DNA of 64,000 bases from Helicobacteraceae bacterium (GCA_947498025.1 CANMJR010000002.1:58935-122934); one strand, 5' to 3'. Positions 17,735-26,825 are shown, numbered from the stretch's first letter. The notes: a model not told the origin generated them from the letters alone. Numbers and translations: made by a program.

Positions 17735-18347
17735 AGAGATACTCAAACTGTTTTTATATTTTGTTGCCGTCTATGCACTTACAATCTATGCATGGATGCA
17801 CTTTAAGATAGTGTATGAGGTGATTCTAGTGAAGAGTATTATGGAGTTTTTTGCACTCACCTTTGACCATACTGTTCATAAAATAGATTATGTCAATGGA
17901 GTCTTCAGTGTTTACATGAAGAGTAATATGCTCTTTTTGGATGCTCTAAAAAAGCCTCTAACCCTCACATGGACGATGGGGCATAATCTAAGTTCCATAA
18001 TCTATAACTTTCCCATGTCTCTGGCTGCTACAACGGCTCTGATACTCGCTAAATTTAACACAAAAAGGGATTTGTTACTGATTTTTCATGTAATGGCGTT
18101 AGTGGTTTTGCTGCATGCCACGATTCTCTATTTTGAGTGCATAGTCATCGCCGCAGATACTATGAAAAACAATCCTATGATGCAGGTTGCACTAGAGCCG
18201 TACATGCTGATGCAGATTGATTACAAATACATTCTCTTTTTTCTTGTGAAGTACGGACTGCAGTTTGAGCCTTTTGTTATGCTGGTTTATGTCTGGACGC
18301 TTTTGAGTGTTAGAAAACAGAGGGCACTTTCTTTGGATAAGCTTTAA
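17706..18347 (+). CDS. Exosortase-associated membrane protein
   Basis: A 213-residue protein with about four membrane helices (near residues 11-35, 105-120, 128-150 and 175-205) and a periplasmic loop that begins VYEVILVKSIMEFF. Its frame overlaps the exosortase gene by 29 bases; the ATG at 17706 has GAAG six bases upstream, while an alternative ATG at 17727 has no visible ribosome site. Families of membrane proteins that always accompany XrtH are known, and the position supports that role. No catalytic motif is visible. It meets truA tail to tail with a 4-base overlap. Confidence 0.7.
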   Translation: MRNNTAQMSREILKLFLYFVAVYALTIYAWMHFKIVYEVILVKSIMEFFALTFDHTVHKIDYVNGVFSVYMKSNMLFLDALKKPLTLTWTMGHNLSSIIYNFPMSLAATTALILAKFNTKRDLLLIFHVMALVVLLHATILYFECIVIAADTMKNNPMMQVALEPYMLMQIDYKYILFFLVKYGLQFEPFVMLVYVWTLLSVRKQRALSLDKL

Positions 18348-19054
18348 TATTTGATTTTACTCAGATAAAGCCCGTTACTCGCTGCAGGTTTTATTTTATA
18401 GTTTTTTTCACATGTCAGCTGCTCTTCTATCTCTTTGGCACCCAGTTTCAAGAGTGCTCCGACCATGAGACGGATTTGGCTTCTTAAAAAACCGTTGGCT
18501 TCAAAGTTTAAAACGATATATCCTTTGTATTTGTAGGCAAAAGCTCTATAGATAACTCTTGAAGTACTTTTTACATCGCTTCCAGTTTTCATAAAAAATT
18601 TAAAGTCATGTTCGCCTTTAAAGAGTTTGATATTTTGCTGAAGTTTTGCAAAATCAACAGACTGTACAAAAGTGATAAAATCATTTTCAAACGGATTACT
18701 ATGTGCCTCTTTGAGAATATAGCGGTAAACCCTTCTTTTTGCTCCATATCTTGCATGAAAATCATCGCTTACGGCTCTTATATTTTTGACCTCTATCGTG
18801 TTTGGAAGCATCTGGTTGAGAACTCTTTGCAGTTTTTGTAAATCGCTCCAAAAGGGCGGCAAATCCACATGGCAGAGCTGTCCTGTAGCATGCACACCCT
18901 TGTCTGTCCGACCGCTGGCAATTACTTTAGAGTTTATGGAGAGCTGGGAGAGGACATGTTCAAAGTTGCCTAAAACAGTGTTTTTAGACTCTGTTTGCGT
19001 TTGAGAACCCAAATAGGAGGTTCCGTTATAGGCAAGTGTGATTGCGCATCGCAT
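18344..19054 (-). CDS. truA: tRNA pseudouridine(38-40) synthase TruA
   Basis: The catalytic Asp is D51 in the signature ASGRTDKGVHATGQ. The start MRCAITLAYNGTSYLGSQTQ and the C-terminal FEANGFLRSQIRLMVGALL are typical of TruA, which modifies U38-U40 in the anticodon arm of tRNA. The length of 236 residues is normal for this phylum. It directly follows the lptF-like gene with no gap. Confidence 0.95.
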   Translation of the reverse strand: MRCAITLAYNGTSYLGSQTQTESKNTVLGNFEHVLSQLSINSKVIASGRTDKGVHATGQLCHVDLPPFWSDLQKLQRVLNQMLPNTIEVKNIRAVSDDFHARYGAKRRVYRYILKEAHSNPFENDFITFVQSVDFAKLQQNIKLFKGEHDFKFFMKTGSDVKSTSRVIYRAFAYKYKGYIVLNFEANGFLRSQIRLMVGALLKLGAKEIEEQLTCEKNYKIKPAASNGLYLSKIKY

Positions 19055-20074
19055 CTAAAATCTGGCTACTATCGTTTTCTTGTACATGGCGTATGTTACG
19101 CCGAGCCAAGTAAGGGCTACTACGGGGATGGTGTAAAAAAGTATTAATTCTTGAAACCCCAAAGTCGCCACATAAAAAACTAAAATCCCTGAAAAGAGAT
19201 AGAGATAGATGCGACCTTTTTGCTGCCTTGCATGCACTATACTGATTGTAGCAACCAAAAAGAGACTCAAAATTGGAAAAAGAGCTAGCAAAGTGTCTGT
19301 TATTAACATATGTCTTTTGCTCTCTTTCCTGTCATCCGATAACCAATACTCAAGTGGAGTTCTATACTGCGTCAGGTTGCTGTTCATTGTGTCATTTATA
19401 TTCATACTTTTAAACTCTATCTGAGAAAATTTTTCTTTGGAGTAGCTGTAGCCCTCTCCGTTTGTCAGTTTAAGTCGGAGTACTCCGGAGTCGTTGGTTA
19501 TTTCACCTTTTTTTGCACTGATAAGTATCTCCTCTTTTTTATTTTTATTGAAGAGAAAGAGATTTTCATAGCCTCCATCGGGACTGTTTTTTCCGATATA
19601 AAGAAGCCAATCTCCAAAACTATGCCCAAATTCGGAGGCAGAGAGGTTGAATTTTGCTTCGCTCTTTTTGTAGGAAATAAAGTTGCTGGATAAAACCGTA
19701 GCATGCGGAAAAAGTACTAAAAAATCAAATGCCAAGAGAGCCGAGAGAAGCAGGGCAGGTTTGAGAAGAGTTTGTATGATAAATTTCGGATGGATGCCAA
19801 GAGCAAAAAGTACGACGATTTCATTGTCTGTTGAGAGTCTAAAAAGCGTTAATGCTGCTGCTATAAAAAAAGTTACAGGCATAGTGTAAAATAAAATTTC
19901 AGGTAAAACAAAGAGATAGAGTTGCGTCATCTCCCAAATAGTGAGTTGAATTACAGCCGTATATGTTGCCAGTTTAATCAAAAAAATCACAGAAGCTATC
20001 GAGAAGAGCGGAAGAAATATTGATAAAAAGAGTATGGATAGGTTGTTTATTATATATTTTTGAAGTCTGAACAT
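19055..20074 (-). CDS. lptF: LptF/LptG family permease
   Basis: This YjgP/YjgQ-type protein has three helices at the N-terminus (to about residue 125), a periplasmic beta-jellyroll part (about 130-255) and three C-terminal helices. It belongs to the inner-membrane part of the machine that moves lipopolysaccharide to the outer membrane, together with LptB and LptC elsewhere. The start MFRLQKYIINNL fits LptF better than LptG, but the choice between the two is not certain. It lies between the prepilin peptidase gene and truA in one - strand run. Confidence 0.85.
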   Translation of the reverse strand: MFRLQKYIINNLSILFLSIFLPLFSIASVIFLIKLATYTAVIQLTIWEMTQLYLFVLPEILFYTMPVTFFIAAALTLFRLSTDNEIVVLFALGIHPKFIIQTLLKPALLLSALLAFDFLVLFPHATVLSSNFISYKKSEAKFNLSASEFGHSFGDWLLYIGKNSPDGGYENLFLFNKNKKEEILISAKKGEITNDSGVLRLKLTNGEGYSYSKEKFSQIEFKSMNINDTMNSNLTQYRTPLEYWLSDDRKESKRHMLITDTLLALFPILSLFLVATISIVHARQQKGRIYLYLFSGILVFYVATLGFQELILFYTIPVVALTWLGVTYAMYKKTIVARF

Positions 20075-20076
20075 AC

Positions 20077-20895
20077 TTAGTAATTAGCCTCAATATAGGC
20101 TAAAATAGGGCTGTCAAGCAGATAGACTATAAAAGTAGCCATTGCCAAAAATGGAACAAAAGGAACTCTCTGCTCTTCGATCGAGCGACCTCTGAGTGCC
20201 AGCATCACCGGAAGTGCCAAAAGAGCTGATAAAAAGATTGCCACAAGAGTGAGTTTTACTCCAAGTAACGCTCCCATGGTAGCCGCAACCATAATGTCCC
20301 CTTCGCCCATAGCTTCGATAAACGGGTAGGTGTGATAGTGCTTTGTCCATGAAGTTTGCACCTTTTTTGCCTCCCTCTCCGCCGAAGCTGTCAAAAGATA
20401 GGATAGAGCAAATCTAAGAAGTGTAAACCCACCTGCAAAAAGGAGTGCGTTTTGCAGGTTTAGCAGAATTCCGCTGATACTCCATGCACCTAAAACAGCG
20501 AAGAGAATTGCTAAAAGATTGAGACTGTCAGGAACCATTTTGTATCTGAAATCTATCATAGAAAGAGCTAAAAGCATCAAAAAACTAAGAGCAATTGAGA
20601 GTATCGGAAAACTGATACCGAATTTATAGGCTAACACTAAAAAGATAAGTCCCGATAAAAATTCGATAACAGGGTATTGCATAGAGATTTTAGAGTCGCA
20701 AAAGTAGCATTTCCCGCGTAAAATAATCCATGAAACTATGGGAATATTATGCCAAACTCTAAGTCTGTTTCCACATGTCGTGCAGTGGGATGATGGAAAA
20801 ATAACGCTCTCATCTTTTGGAATTCTAAAAATCAGAACATTTAAGAATGAGCCGAGTGTTGTTCCAAAGATAAAGGCAAAGAGGAGTTGTTCCAT
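20077..20895 (-). CDS. gspO: Prepilin peptidase (GspO/PilD)
   Basis: An inner-membrane aspartic protease that cuts and N-methylates type IV prepilins and type II pseudopilins. The two catalytic Asp are D115 (SMIDFRYKMVPD) and D200 (GEGD). The cytoplasmic zinc-binding loop has C38, C41, C63 and C66. The type II secretion operon at 41812 lacks its own peptidase gene, so this is its likely processing enzyme. The ATG overlaps the stop of uppS (TAATG). Confidence 0.93.
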   Translation of the reverse strand: MEQLLFAFIFGTTLGSFLNVLIFRIPKDESVIFPSSHCTTCGNRLRVWHNIPIVSWIILRGKCYFCDSKISMQYPVIEFLSGLIFLVLAYKFGISFPILSIALSFLMLLALSMIDFRYKMVPDSLNLLAILFAVLGAWSISGILLNLQNALLFAGGFTLLRFALSYLLTASAEREAKKVQTSWTKHYHTYPFIEAMGEGDIMVAATMGALLGVKLTLVAIFLSALLALPVMLALRGRSIEEQRVPFVPFLAMATFIVYLLDSPILAYIEANY

Positions 20896-21572
20896 TATTT
20901 TAAGCCTCCAAAACGGCGTTCAATTTTTGTAAAGTCTTTTATGATTTCTTCTAAATCAGTTATTGTAAAATCCGGCCATAAAGTATCGCAAAAAAAAAGT
21001 TCTGCATAGGCTGCCTGCCATAGTAAAAAGTTTGAAAGTCTGTGGTCTCCGCCTGTGCGGATAAGTAAATCCACATCATGCGGACAATCAAGTGCGTTAG
21101 AGAGCATGACTTCTGTTATGTCATCTTCACAATTTTTTATTTTGTTTACAGCTCTTAGAATCTCATCTTGAGCACCATAATTGAGAGCCAATGATTGCAC
21201 AAGCCCATCACAATGGGCAGTTTTTTCTTTTACATATTTTATGGTGTTTTGAAGTGACGCAGAGAAGGCTCGAATGTCACCGATAGGCTCAAAACGAACA
21301 TTGTTTTCTAAGTAAAGGGGGAGTTCATTTTTGAGATAATTTTCTAAAAGTTTCATCAAAAATTCAACTTCAAGTCTAGGTCTTTTCCAATTTTCTGTAG
21401 AAAAAGCGTAAAGTGTGAGCCTCTCTATATCTTTGTGATTAGAGCAGTACGTTGTTATCTCTTTAACAACTTTTGCTCCCGCCTCATGACCTTTTACTCT
21501 TTTTTTGCCCTGAATCTCAGCCCAACGACCATTTCCATCCATGATAATAGCTATGTGTTTAGCCTGATTCAT
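20895..21572 (-). CDS. uppS: Undecaprenyl diphosphate synthase UppS
   Basis: Cis-prenyl chain elongation enzyme that makes the C55 lipid carrier for peptidoglycan and glycans. The family start HIAIIMDGNGRWA with catalytic D12 is complete, and so are the LTLYAFSTENWKRP and LLIRTGGDHRLSNFLLWQ segments. The length (225 residues) is usual. It is the first gene of the run uppS, gspO, lptF, truA, whose members touch or overlap each other. Confidence 0.96.
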   Translation of the reverse strand: MNQAKHIAIIMDGNGRWAEIQGKKRVKGHEAGAKVVKEITTYCSNHKDIERLTLYAFSTENWKRPRLEVEFLMKLLENYLKNELPLYLENNVRFEPIGDIRAFSASLQNTIKYVKEKTAHCDGLVQSLALNYGAQDEILRAVNKIKNCEDDITEVMLSNALDCPHDVDLLIRTGGDHRLSNFLLWQAAYAELFFCDTLWPDFTITDLEEIIKDFTKIERRFGGLK

Positions 21573-21631
21573 CTCTATTTGCCTAAAAATAATTTTTTTG
21601 TATTATATCTTTTATAACTCTTTTAGTAAAA

Positions 21632-22387
21632 TCAGCTAAAGTAGGGAATGAGTTTATATCCGATACCATAGGTGCATTCGAGACAGTTCTCCGGTAGTTT
21701 TTTTCTAAATTTTGATACCAGTTTTCTTATGTTCCTTGCATCAATAGTTTCATTCATAGAAGTGAAATAGTTGACTATATCCTCATTAGAGTATATTTTT
21801 CCTACATTTGAAGTAAGTAGCTGCATAAAATAAATCTCATATTTTGTCAAGTATATATTTGTATCAATATTTACAAGGGATTGGTTCTCTCTATCATATA
21901 AAAAATGATTTTGTAACTCTATTTTTGCTGGCATTTTTGCATTTAATGAAATAGAACAATTCAATATTTTTTTGGAAACATTTTGAAGTACTTTTAACAA
22001 CTCTTGGTAATCTATAGGTTTTTTTATAAATTGTTCAATCCCTAAATTAATGAGAGTTATAAGATATTCTGAATCATCAAATGCTGAGAGTATAATAATC
22101 GGTTGGGATGGATTAATACTATAGATGAGTTTTGTAAATTCTACACCATCCATAATAGGCATTTTTATATCTGAGATTACTATGTCATAATGTACGGAAT
22201 TCTCCTCATGGTATTCTATATATTTTTCCATGCCATACTCACCGTTCTGTCCGGTATCTACAATTTTGAAAAATTTTTTTAAAATTTCTGCCGTATTCTC
22301 TCTGAGGTCATCATTATCTTCTACAAATAAAACAGAAAGGTCTTTTGTGGCTACCGTAACATCCTGAGAATTTATCATATTCCACAC
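21632..22387 (-). CDS. OmpR-type response regulator (orphan)
   Basis: The receiver domain has the acidic pair in FVEDNDD, a phospho-acceptor Asp in VISDIKMPIMDG and Lys in FIKKPID. A winged-helix Trans_reg_C domain follows (LTKYEIYFMQLL to TYGIGYKL). There is no histidine kinase gene beside it. The start MWNMINSQ could also be the internal ATG three codons on. Target genes are not apparent from the context. Confidence 0.88.
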   Translation of the reverse strand: MWNMINSQDVTVATKDLSVLFVEDNDDLRENTAEILKKFFKIVDTGQNGEYGMEKYIEYHEENSVHYDIVISDIKMPIMDGVEFTKLIYSINPSQPIIILSAFDDSEYLITLINLGIEQFIKKPIDYQELLKVLQNVSKKILNCSISLNAKMPAKIELQNHFLYDRENQSLVNIDTNIYLTKYEIYFMQLLTSNVGKIYSNEDIVNYFTSMNETIDARNIRKLVSKFRKKLPENCLECTYGIGYKLIPYFS

Positions 22388-22549
22388 TTTATAATTATTT
22401 TAACGTTTGAGAAGTATATCAATAAATAATAATTTTTTTATTAAAAATAGATAGAATGCGGCACTTATAAAAATAAAAATCAAATTCAGAGTATGGACTA
22501 CTTTATTTTGTGCGTAACATCAGCTAAAACTATATGAAAATGAGAAAAA

Positions 22550-22750
22550 ATGAATTTAATAATAAATGGTCAAATAAGAGAATTTAGCACTACCATGACA
22601 CTAGAAGGCGTACTAAAAAAGTTGTCGCTAGAGGGCAAGGTAATGGCTGCTGCAGTTAACATGGATATTGTAAAACAAGATAGCTGGAGTACATATTATT
22701 TAAATGATGGTGACAAGTTAGAGTTACTTGATTTTGTCGGCGGCGGCTGA
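22550..22750 (+). CDS. thiS: Sulfur carrier protein ThiS
   Basis: A 66-residue ubiquitin-fold protein that starts MNLIINGQIREF and ends in a Gly-Gly type tail (LLDFVGGG), which is thiocarboxylated to give sulfur for the thiazole part of thiamine. GAGAAAA precedes the ATG. Its last 27 bases overlap the end of acpS on the opposite strand. It stands alone here; no thiG or thiF is next to it, and no thiamine riboswitch was seen upstream. Confidence 0.9.
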   Translation: MNLIINGQIREFSTTMTLEGVLKKLSLEGKVMAAAVNMDIVKQDSWSTYYLNDGDKLELLDFVGGG

Positions 22751-23095
22751 AAACTCTACCACAACGACTGCTATAGCATACTCGCCGTCATGTGTGATAG
22801 ATAAGCTACTGTCTTGAATCTTGAATTTTTCTATTAGCTTACGAGAGAGTTTTAGTTTTGGAGCACCTTTAGCTGTTTTGTAGATTGTGATGTCGTGAAA
22901 ATTGCAGTCACTGCCTATCCCAACACCTAAGGCTTTTGAAAAAGCCTCTTTGGCTGCCCAAAAACCTGAGGCAGTTTTGTAGTTTTTAACGAGTGAAATT
23001 TCATCTTTACAAAGGAACCTAAGAAGTATTTTGTCGCCGAACCGCTCAATTAAGCGATTCATTCGGGAAGTTTTTATTAGGTCTATGCCAATCAT
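22724..23095 (-). CDS. acpS: Holo-[acyl-carrier-protein] synthase AcpS
   Basis: Transfers phosphopantetheine from CoA to acyl carrier protein. The magnesium-binding D5 (IGIDLIKTSR) and E50 (WAAKEAFSKALG) are present, and the length of 123 residues is standard. The start overlaps the stop of fliL by one base. The C-terminal codons are shared with the 3' end of thiS on the other strand. Confidence 0.94.
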   Translation of the reverse strand: MIGIDLIKTSRMNRLIERFGDKILLRFLCKDEISLVKNYKTASGFWAAKEAFSKALGVGIGSDCNFHDITIYKTAKGAPKLKLSRKLIEKFKIQDSSLSITHDGEYAIAVVVVEFSAAADKIK

Positions 23096-23691
23096 TATTG
23101 GATTACAAACTCCGTAAAATAGATACCTTTTATTTTACCGTCTTTAATCTTTGCATTAAGCGTACCCATAATTTCGTCAGAGATTTTTTTTGTACCTTTT
23201 TTAGAAGATATCTCTTCAACTGTTTTAGATTTCAGAACCTTAATAATTATATCTCGCAATACCGGAGCTGTTTTTTCTAGCTCATGTGCTAGTTCTTTAC
23301 CCTCTAGTTCTAGTGACATAGTGACTTTTAGGTAGCGACGCCCACCATCACTTTTAAGGTTGACCGTAAATGTTTCAAGGGGATATAAAACACCGATTTC
23401 ATGTAAGTCTCTTGTATCATCTGCTTCATCATCTGAACTGACTACACTTTTATGAACCTTTTCAACAGATTTTTCTGCAGGTTTCTCATGTGCTTGAGGT
23501 TCTGCTTCACCATGTGCAGCCTTTTTCTCATCTCCACCCATCAACAATACAGCAACAACACCGCCAATGGCAATAATTAGTATTAATACAACTATAATTA
23601 TTATCATCAACATATTGCTAGATTTTTTTTCTTTTACCTCTTCTTGATGTTCAGGTTTTTCTTTACTCTCAGGTTTTTCTTTAGTAGCCAT
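23095..23691 (-). CDS. fliL: Flagellar basal body protein FliL
   Basis: A charged cytoplasmic N-terminus, a single membrane helix (about residues 27-52), an acidic linker and a periplasmic FliL domain (GVLYPLETFTVNL to GIYFTEFVIQ). FliL sits around the stator units of the flagellar motor and helps torque generation. AGGGTG precedes the ATG. It is followed by acpS in the same transcript, away from other flagellar genes. Confidence 0.93.
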   Translation of the reverse strand: MATKEKPESKEKPEHQEEVKEKKSSNMLMIIIIVVLILIIAIGGVVAVLLMGGDEKKAAHGEAEPQAHEKPAEKSVEKVHKSVVSSDDEADDTRDLHEIGVLYPLETFTVNLKSDGGRRYLKVTMSLELEGKELAHELEKTAPVLRDIIIKVLKSKTVEEISSKKGTKKISDEIMGTLNAKIKDGKIKGIYFTEFVIQ

Positions 23692-23740
23692 TGGACACCC
23701 TTACTTTATATTTTTATTAGTATATCAAAATTTGAAAATA

Positions 23741-24400
23741 TTAGAGCGAACTACTGTTTTCAAGCAGATCACTGAGTGGTAAAAATTCATATGTCTCCGC
23801 ATTATAGTAGTCTATATTTCCGGTTTCTATATCATAGTACCATCCATGAATACTCAAATCTTCATCTTCAAAGCGTTTTTTTACATTTGGATATGTCAAC
23901 AAGTTTTCTATCTGTTTTATAATAGATAATTTTTCCGTTAATCTGAAAAGTTCTTCGCGTGGAGCATTAACACCAAGGCTCAGTATTGCCGAAGTTTTTG
24001 CACTCTCTCCCAACTCAAGCCATTTTTTAGTATGAATCAGCGATGGGTCTTCAATCTTTTCATATAGATGTAAACATGCGCCACAGTGAGAGTGTCCGCA
24101 TATAATAATCTCTTTAACATTTAGGACACTCACCGCATACTCTATGCCAGAGGCAGTAGCATGAAAATCTTCATCAGGTTTATAGGGTGGTACAAAATTT
24201 CCTACATTTCTAATCACAAAAAGGTCTCCGGGATTTGATTGTACCATCAAGTCCGGAATAACTCTTGAATCAGAACAACCAATAAAAAGAGCTTTGGGAG
24301 CCTGTCCAGTTTTTACTAATTTGAGTAAATCCTCTTTGTTTTTTTTAAAGTATGCCCTAAAAAGCTCATTGCCCTCAGCATATTGTTCTAAATTAATCAT
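23741..24400 (-). CDS. Beta-class carbonic anhydrase
   Basis: Zinc enzyme for interconversion of CO2 and bicarbonate. The zinc and active-site residues C42, D44 and R46 (GCSDSRV) and H103, C106 (GHSHCGAC) are complete. There is no signal peptide, so it is cytoplasmic. In an autotroph of the Sulfurimonas type it would supply carbon for the reductive TCA cycle; that link is inference. It is preceded by a small acidic gene on the same strand. Confidence 0.94.
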   Translation of the reverse strand: MINLEQYAEGNELFRAYFKKNKEDLLKLVKTGQAPKALFIGCSDSRVIPDLMVQSNPGDLFVIRNVGNFVPPYKPDEDFHATASGIEYAVSVLNVKEIIICGHSHCGACLHLYEKIEDPSLIHTKKWLELGESAKTSAILSLGVNAPREELFRLTEKLSIIKQIENLLTYPNVKKRFEDEDLSIHGWYYDIETGNIDYYNAETYEFLPLSDLLENSSSL

Positions 24401-24425
24401 ATATATATTCCAACTTTATGTAAAA

Positions 24426-24686
24426 TTAGTCACACAGCTTAATACCTAAAGTTTTTAATATTTCTTCAAATATTTCACCGGCTTCTCTATCCATATCTTC
24501 GTGATATTCAATGACTAGAACATCTTTGATATCTGAAATATTACAAGTATATGTTTCAGGTTGTATTCCATACTTTGCAATAATTTTATCTACATTTGAA
24601 CAAACAAATTCCTCTTCCTCTTTTCCCTCATATGCTATTGATAACTTTGCGTATCTCTCTTCACTTCTAAATTGAGCATCAATCAT
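24426..24686 (-). CDS. Small acidic protein of unknown function
   Basis: An 86-residue acidic protein, predicted to be soluble, with three cysteines (EEFVCSNV, ETYTCNIS, IKLCD at the end) and no motif that I recognise. It lies between radA and the carbonic anhydrase gene on the same strand, separated from radA by a hairpin at 24728. The intact frame and good codon use support a real gene. No role can be assigned. Confidence 0.65.
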   Translation of the reverse strand: MIDAQFRSEERYAKLSIAYEGKEEEEFVCSNVDKIIAKYGIQPETYTCNISDIKDVLVIEYHEDMDREAGEIFEEILKTLGIKLCD

Positions 24687-24727
24687 TTAGTACCTTTTTT
24701 TTAAATAATGCAGTTATTATATAATAA

Positions 24728-24747
24728 AAGTGCTTTGGTTGGCACTT
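24728..24747 (-). terminator. Candidate intrinsic terminator after radA
   Basis: On the - strand the stem AAGTGC / GCACTT with an 8-base loop is followed by a T-rich stretch (TTATTATATAA). It lies 3 bases past the radA stop. The stem is only 6 pairs, so it is a weak call. Confidence 0.4.
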
Positions 24748-24750
24748 AAA

Positions 24751-26097
24751 TCAATACCACTCCAAAAGTTTTGTAACTTCATCTACTATAAAAACTTTCA
24801 TTTTTGTTTTTTCTAAAGGCTTTTTTGCTACGAGTGCTTTAGAAATATTTTGCATCATCGCCTCTTTGAGTCTAACATCAAGAGCATATACTTCTCTGAC
24901 GTCTCCAACAAGTGAAACTTCACCTATAAAAACGGTCTCTTTTGAGATAGCACGGTCTCTAAAACTGCTTATTATGGCTGCAAGTATCGCTAAATCTGCA
25001 GCGGTTTCTGTTATCTTTATTCCACCGGTGATATTTATAAATACATCATAACCGGAGAGTGGAATTTCTAGCTTTCTCTCCAAAAGTGCTAGTAACATGT
25101 TAAGCCTATTATTGTCAAAACCGGTTGCTTGTCTTTTTGAATTAGAGGTGTGAGACTCTGAAACAAGTGCTTGAACTTCTAAAATAATTGGGCGAGAACC
25201 TTCCATGATAACCGTCAAGGCCGAACCTGATTGTTCGGAGTTACGGCTGAAAAAGCGTGATGCAACATCTGTTGCAGATATTAAACCCTCAGCCCTCATC
25301 TCAAATACGCCTATTTCGCTTGTGGGTCCAAAACGATTTTTGAAGCCTCGTAAAATTCTAAGTTCTTGGGATGAGTCGCCCTCAAAGTAGAGTACGGTAT
25401 CGACCATGTGTTCAAGAACTCTTGGACCTGCGATAGAGCCCTCTTTTGTAATGTGCCCGATAATAAAAATAGCTATATCTTTTTCTTTTGCAATTCGCAT
25501 AAGCTCAAAAGTGATTTGCCTTACCTGAGTTACAGAACCTGCTGCCGAAGAGATGTTTTCTGAATACATTGTTTGAATTGAATCAATTATAATAAACTCA
25601 TATTGACGATGTTCTAGTTCAATTAAAACCTGTTCCAATCTGATCTCGCTTAAAAGATAGAGAGAATCTTTATTTGAGTTGAGTCTATTTGCACGAAGTT
25701 TTATCTGCCCGGCTGACTCTTCGCCCGTTACATAAAGTACATTTTTGCCGAGTGATGCAATGTTAGAGCCAACCTTTAGGAGCAAAGTTGACTTTCCAAC
25801 ACCGGGGCTTCCGCCGATAAGGGTGAGTGAACCGGGGACAATACCTCCGCCTAAAACACCGTCTAACTCTTTATCGAGTGAAGAGTATCTAAAAACTTCA
25901 TTCTCTTTTATCTCATTGATACTTATGGCTTTCGAGGTTGAAGAGGAGGCTGACTTTGTCTGCTTTACAAGCTCTTGCTGATGATTGTTCAGCTCTATAA
26001 AAGAATCCCATGCTCCGCAGTTAGTGCATTTTCCCATCCATTTTGGAGTACTGAAACCACAATGCTGACATTCAAAAAGTGTTGTTTTTTTAGCCAT
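24751..26097 (-). CDS. radA: DNA repair protein RadA
   Basis: Branch migration ATPase for homologous recombination. It has an N-terminal four-Cys zinc motif (CQHC, CTNC), a RecA-like core with Walker A GGSPGVGKSTLL, the RadA-specific KNRFG motif (GFKNRFGPTSE) and a C-terminal Lon-protease-like domain (SGYDVFINITGG). The length of 448 residues is standard. It is transcribed away from the small gene at 26332. Confidence 0.97.
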   Translation of the reverse strand: MAKKTTLFECQHCGFSTPKWMGKCTNCGAWDSFIELNNHQQELVKQTKSASSSTSKAISINEIKENEVFRYSSLDKELDGVLGGGIVPGSLTLIGGSPGVGKSTLLLKVGSNIASLGKNVLYVTGEESAGQIKLRANRLNSNKDSLYLLSEIRLEQVLIELEHRQYEFIIIDSIQTMYSENISSAAGSVTQVRQITFELMRIAKEKDIAIFIIGHITKEGSIAGPRVLEHMVDTVLYFEGDSSQELRILRGFKNRFGPTSEIGVFEMRAEGLISATDVASRFFSRNSEQSGSALTVIMEGSRPIILEVQALVSESHTSNSKRQATGFDNNRLNMLLALLERKLEIPLSGYDVFINITGGIKITETAADLAILAAIISSFRDRAISKETVFIGEVSLVGDVREVYALDVRLKEAMMQNISKALVAKKPLEKTKMKVFIVDEVTKLLEWY

Positions 26098-26331
26098 AAT
26101 TCCATCCGCTTATTATATTTGAAGTAATTGTACTCTATTCGGCATGTGGAAGTATAAAAGTATGACAAATTGCAATGCAGGATAGTGTTAAAACCTGATT
26201 TTATTCTATTGAGCTGTTTAGCATGATTGTAATTATGAAACATGTATTCCAAATATAAGACAAATTTACATTATTATTAAGATAGCAACAGATATACTCA
26301 ACGCTGAATATAAACAAAAGAGGAGTTATAA

Positions 26332-26592
26332 ATGAGTCATAAACATAAAGCAAAATTAGAGAAGTTATTTGAGCATCCGGCATCTGGAAATATTGATGAA
26401 AAGAGAGTGTTGTCAGCAATGGAACATTATGGTGTGCATGTAGATATTTCAAAACAAAATAAGGCAAAATTGTCTATGAATGGTCATGAGTATGTTTTAA
26501 CTCTTTCTCATGGAAATGATTTGTCAAAAGATTCTATTGTGCATCTTCGTCACTTTTTAGAATCCGTAGATTTGGTACCAAGTAAGCTGTAG
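26332..26592 (+). CDS. HicA-like small protein without hicB
   Basis: An 86-residue protein behind a strong AGGAG site. The pattern (KLEKLFEHP at the start, then LTLSHGNDLSKDSIVHLRHFLESV) resembles the double-stranded-RNA-binding fold of HicA toxins. The catalytic His of HicA, normally in a GSH motif, is not present (NKAKLSM there), and no hicB antitoxin gene follows. It may be an RNA-binding regulator or a chromosomal relic. The family link is tentative. Confidence 0.55.
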   Translation: MSHKHKAKLEKLFEHPASGNIDEKRVLSAMEHYGVHVDISKQNKAKLSMNGHEYVLTLSHGNDLSKDSIVHLRHFLESVDLVPSKL

Positions 26593-26751
26593 TTGTTTTG
26601 CACTTTAGAGCCTAGAGATAAGTTTTAAAGTGTTTGCAAAAAGTTACAAATGCAAAAGTCTGAATCTTCTTCCCTTAATTTTTTAGAAATATTTTTCATA
26701 ATTTTTATCTTTTTAAGGTTGTTGAGCGATTAAAAAGAATTGTTTTTTGTG

Positions 26752-26757
26752 TATAAT
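26752..26757 (+). promoter_or_regulatory. Sigma-70 -10 box for the gap operon
   Basis: TATAAT, preceded by T-rich sequence and no clear -35 box, as is usual in Campylobacterota. It lies 69 bases before the gap ATG, with AAGGAGAAG as ribosome site. It is the best -10 match in the 233-base gap upstream of gap. Confidence 0.55.
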
Positions 26758-26825
26758 GTAGCTAAATGGAAATTTATTTCAGCTAGGATTGTAAATTAAA
26801 TTTTTATAAAGAAAAGGAGAAGCAG

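Noticed and set aside
22388..22549. Thiamine riboswitch upstream of thiS
   Set aside because: No CTGAGA-type core or matching stems were found in the 162-base gap.
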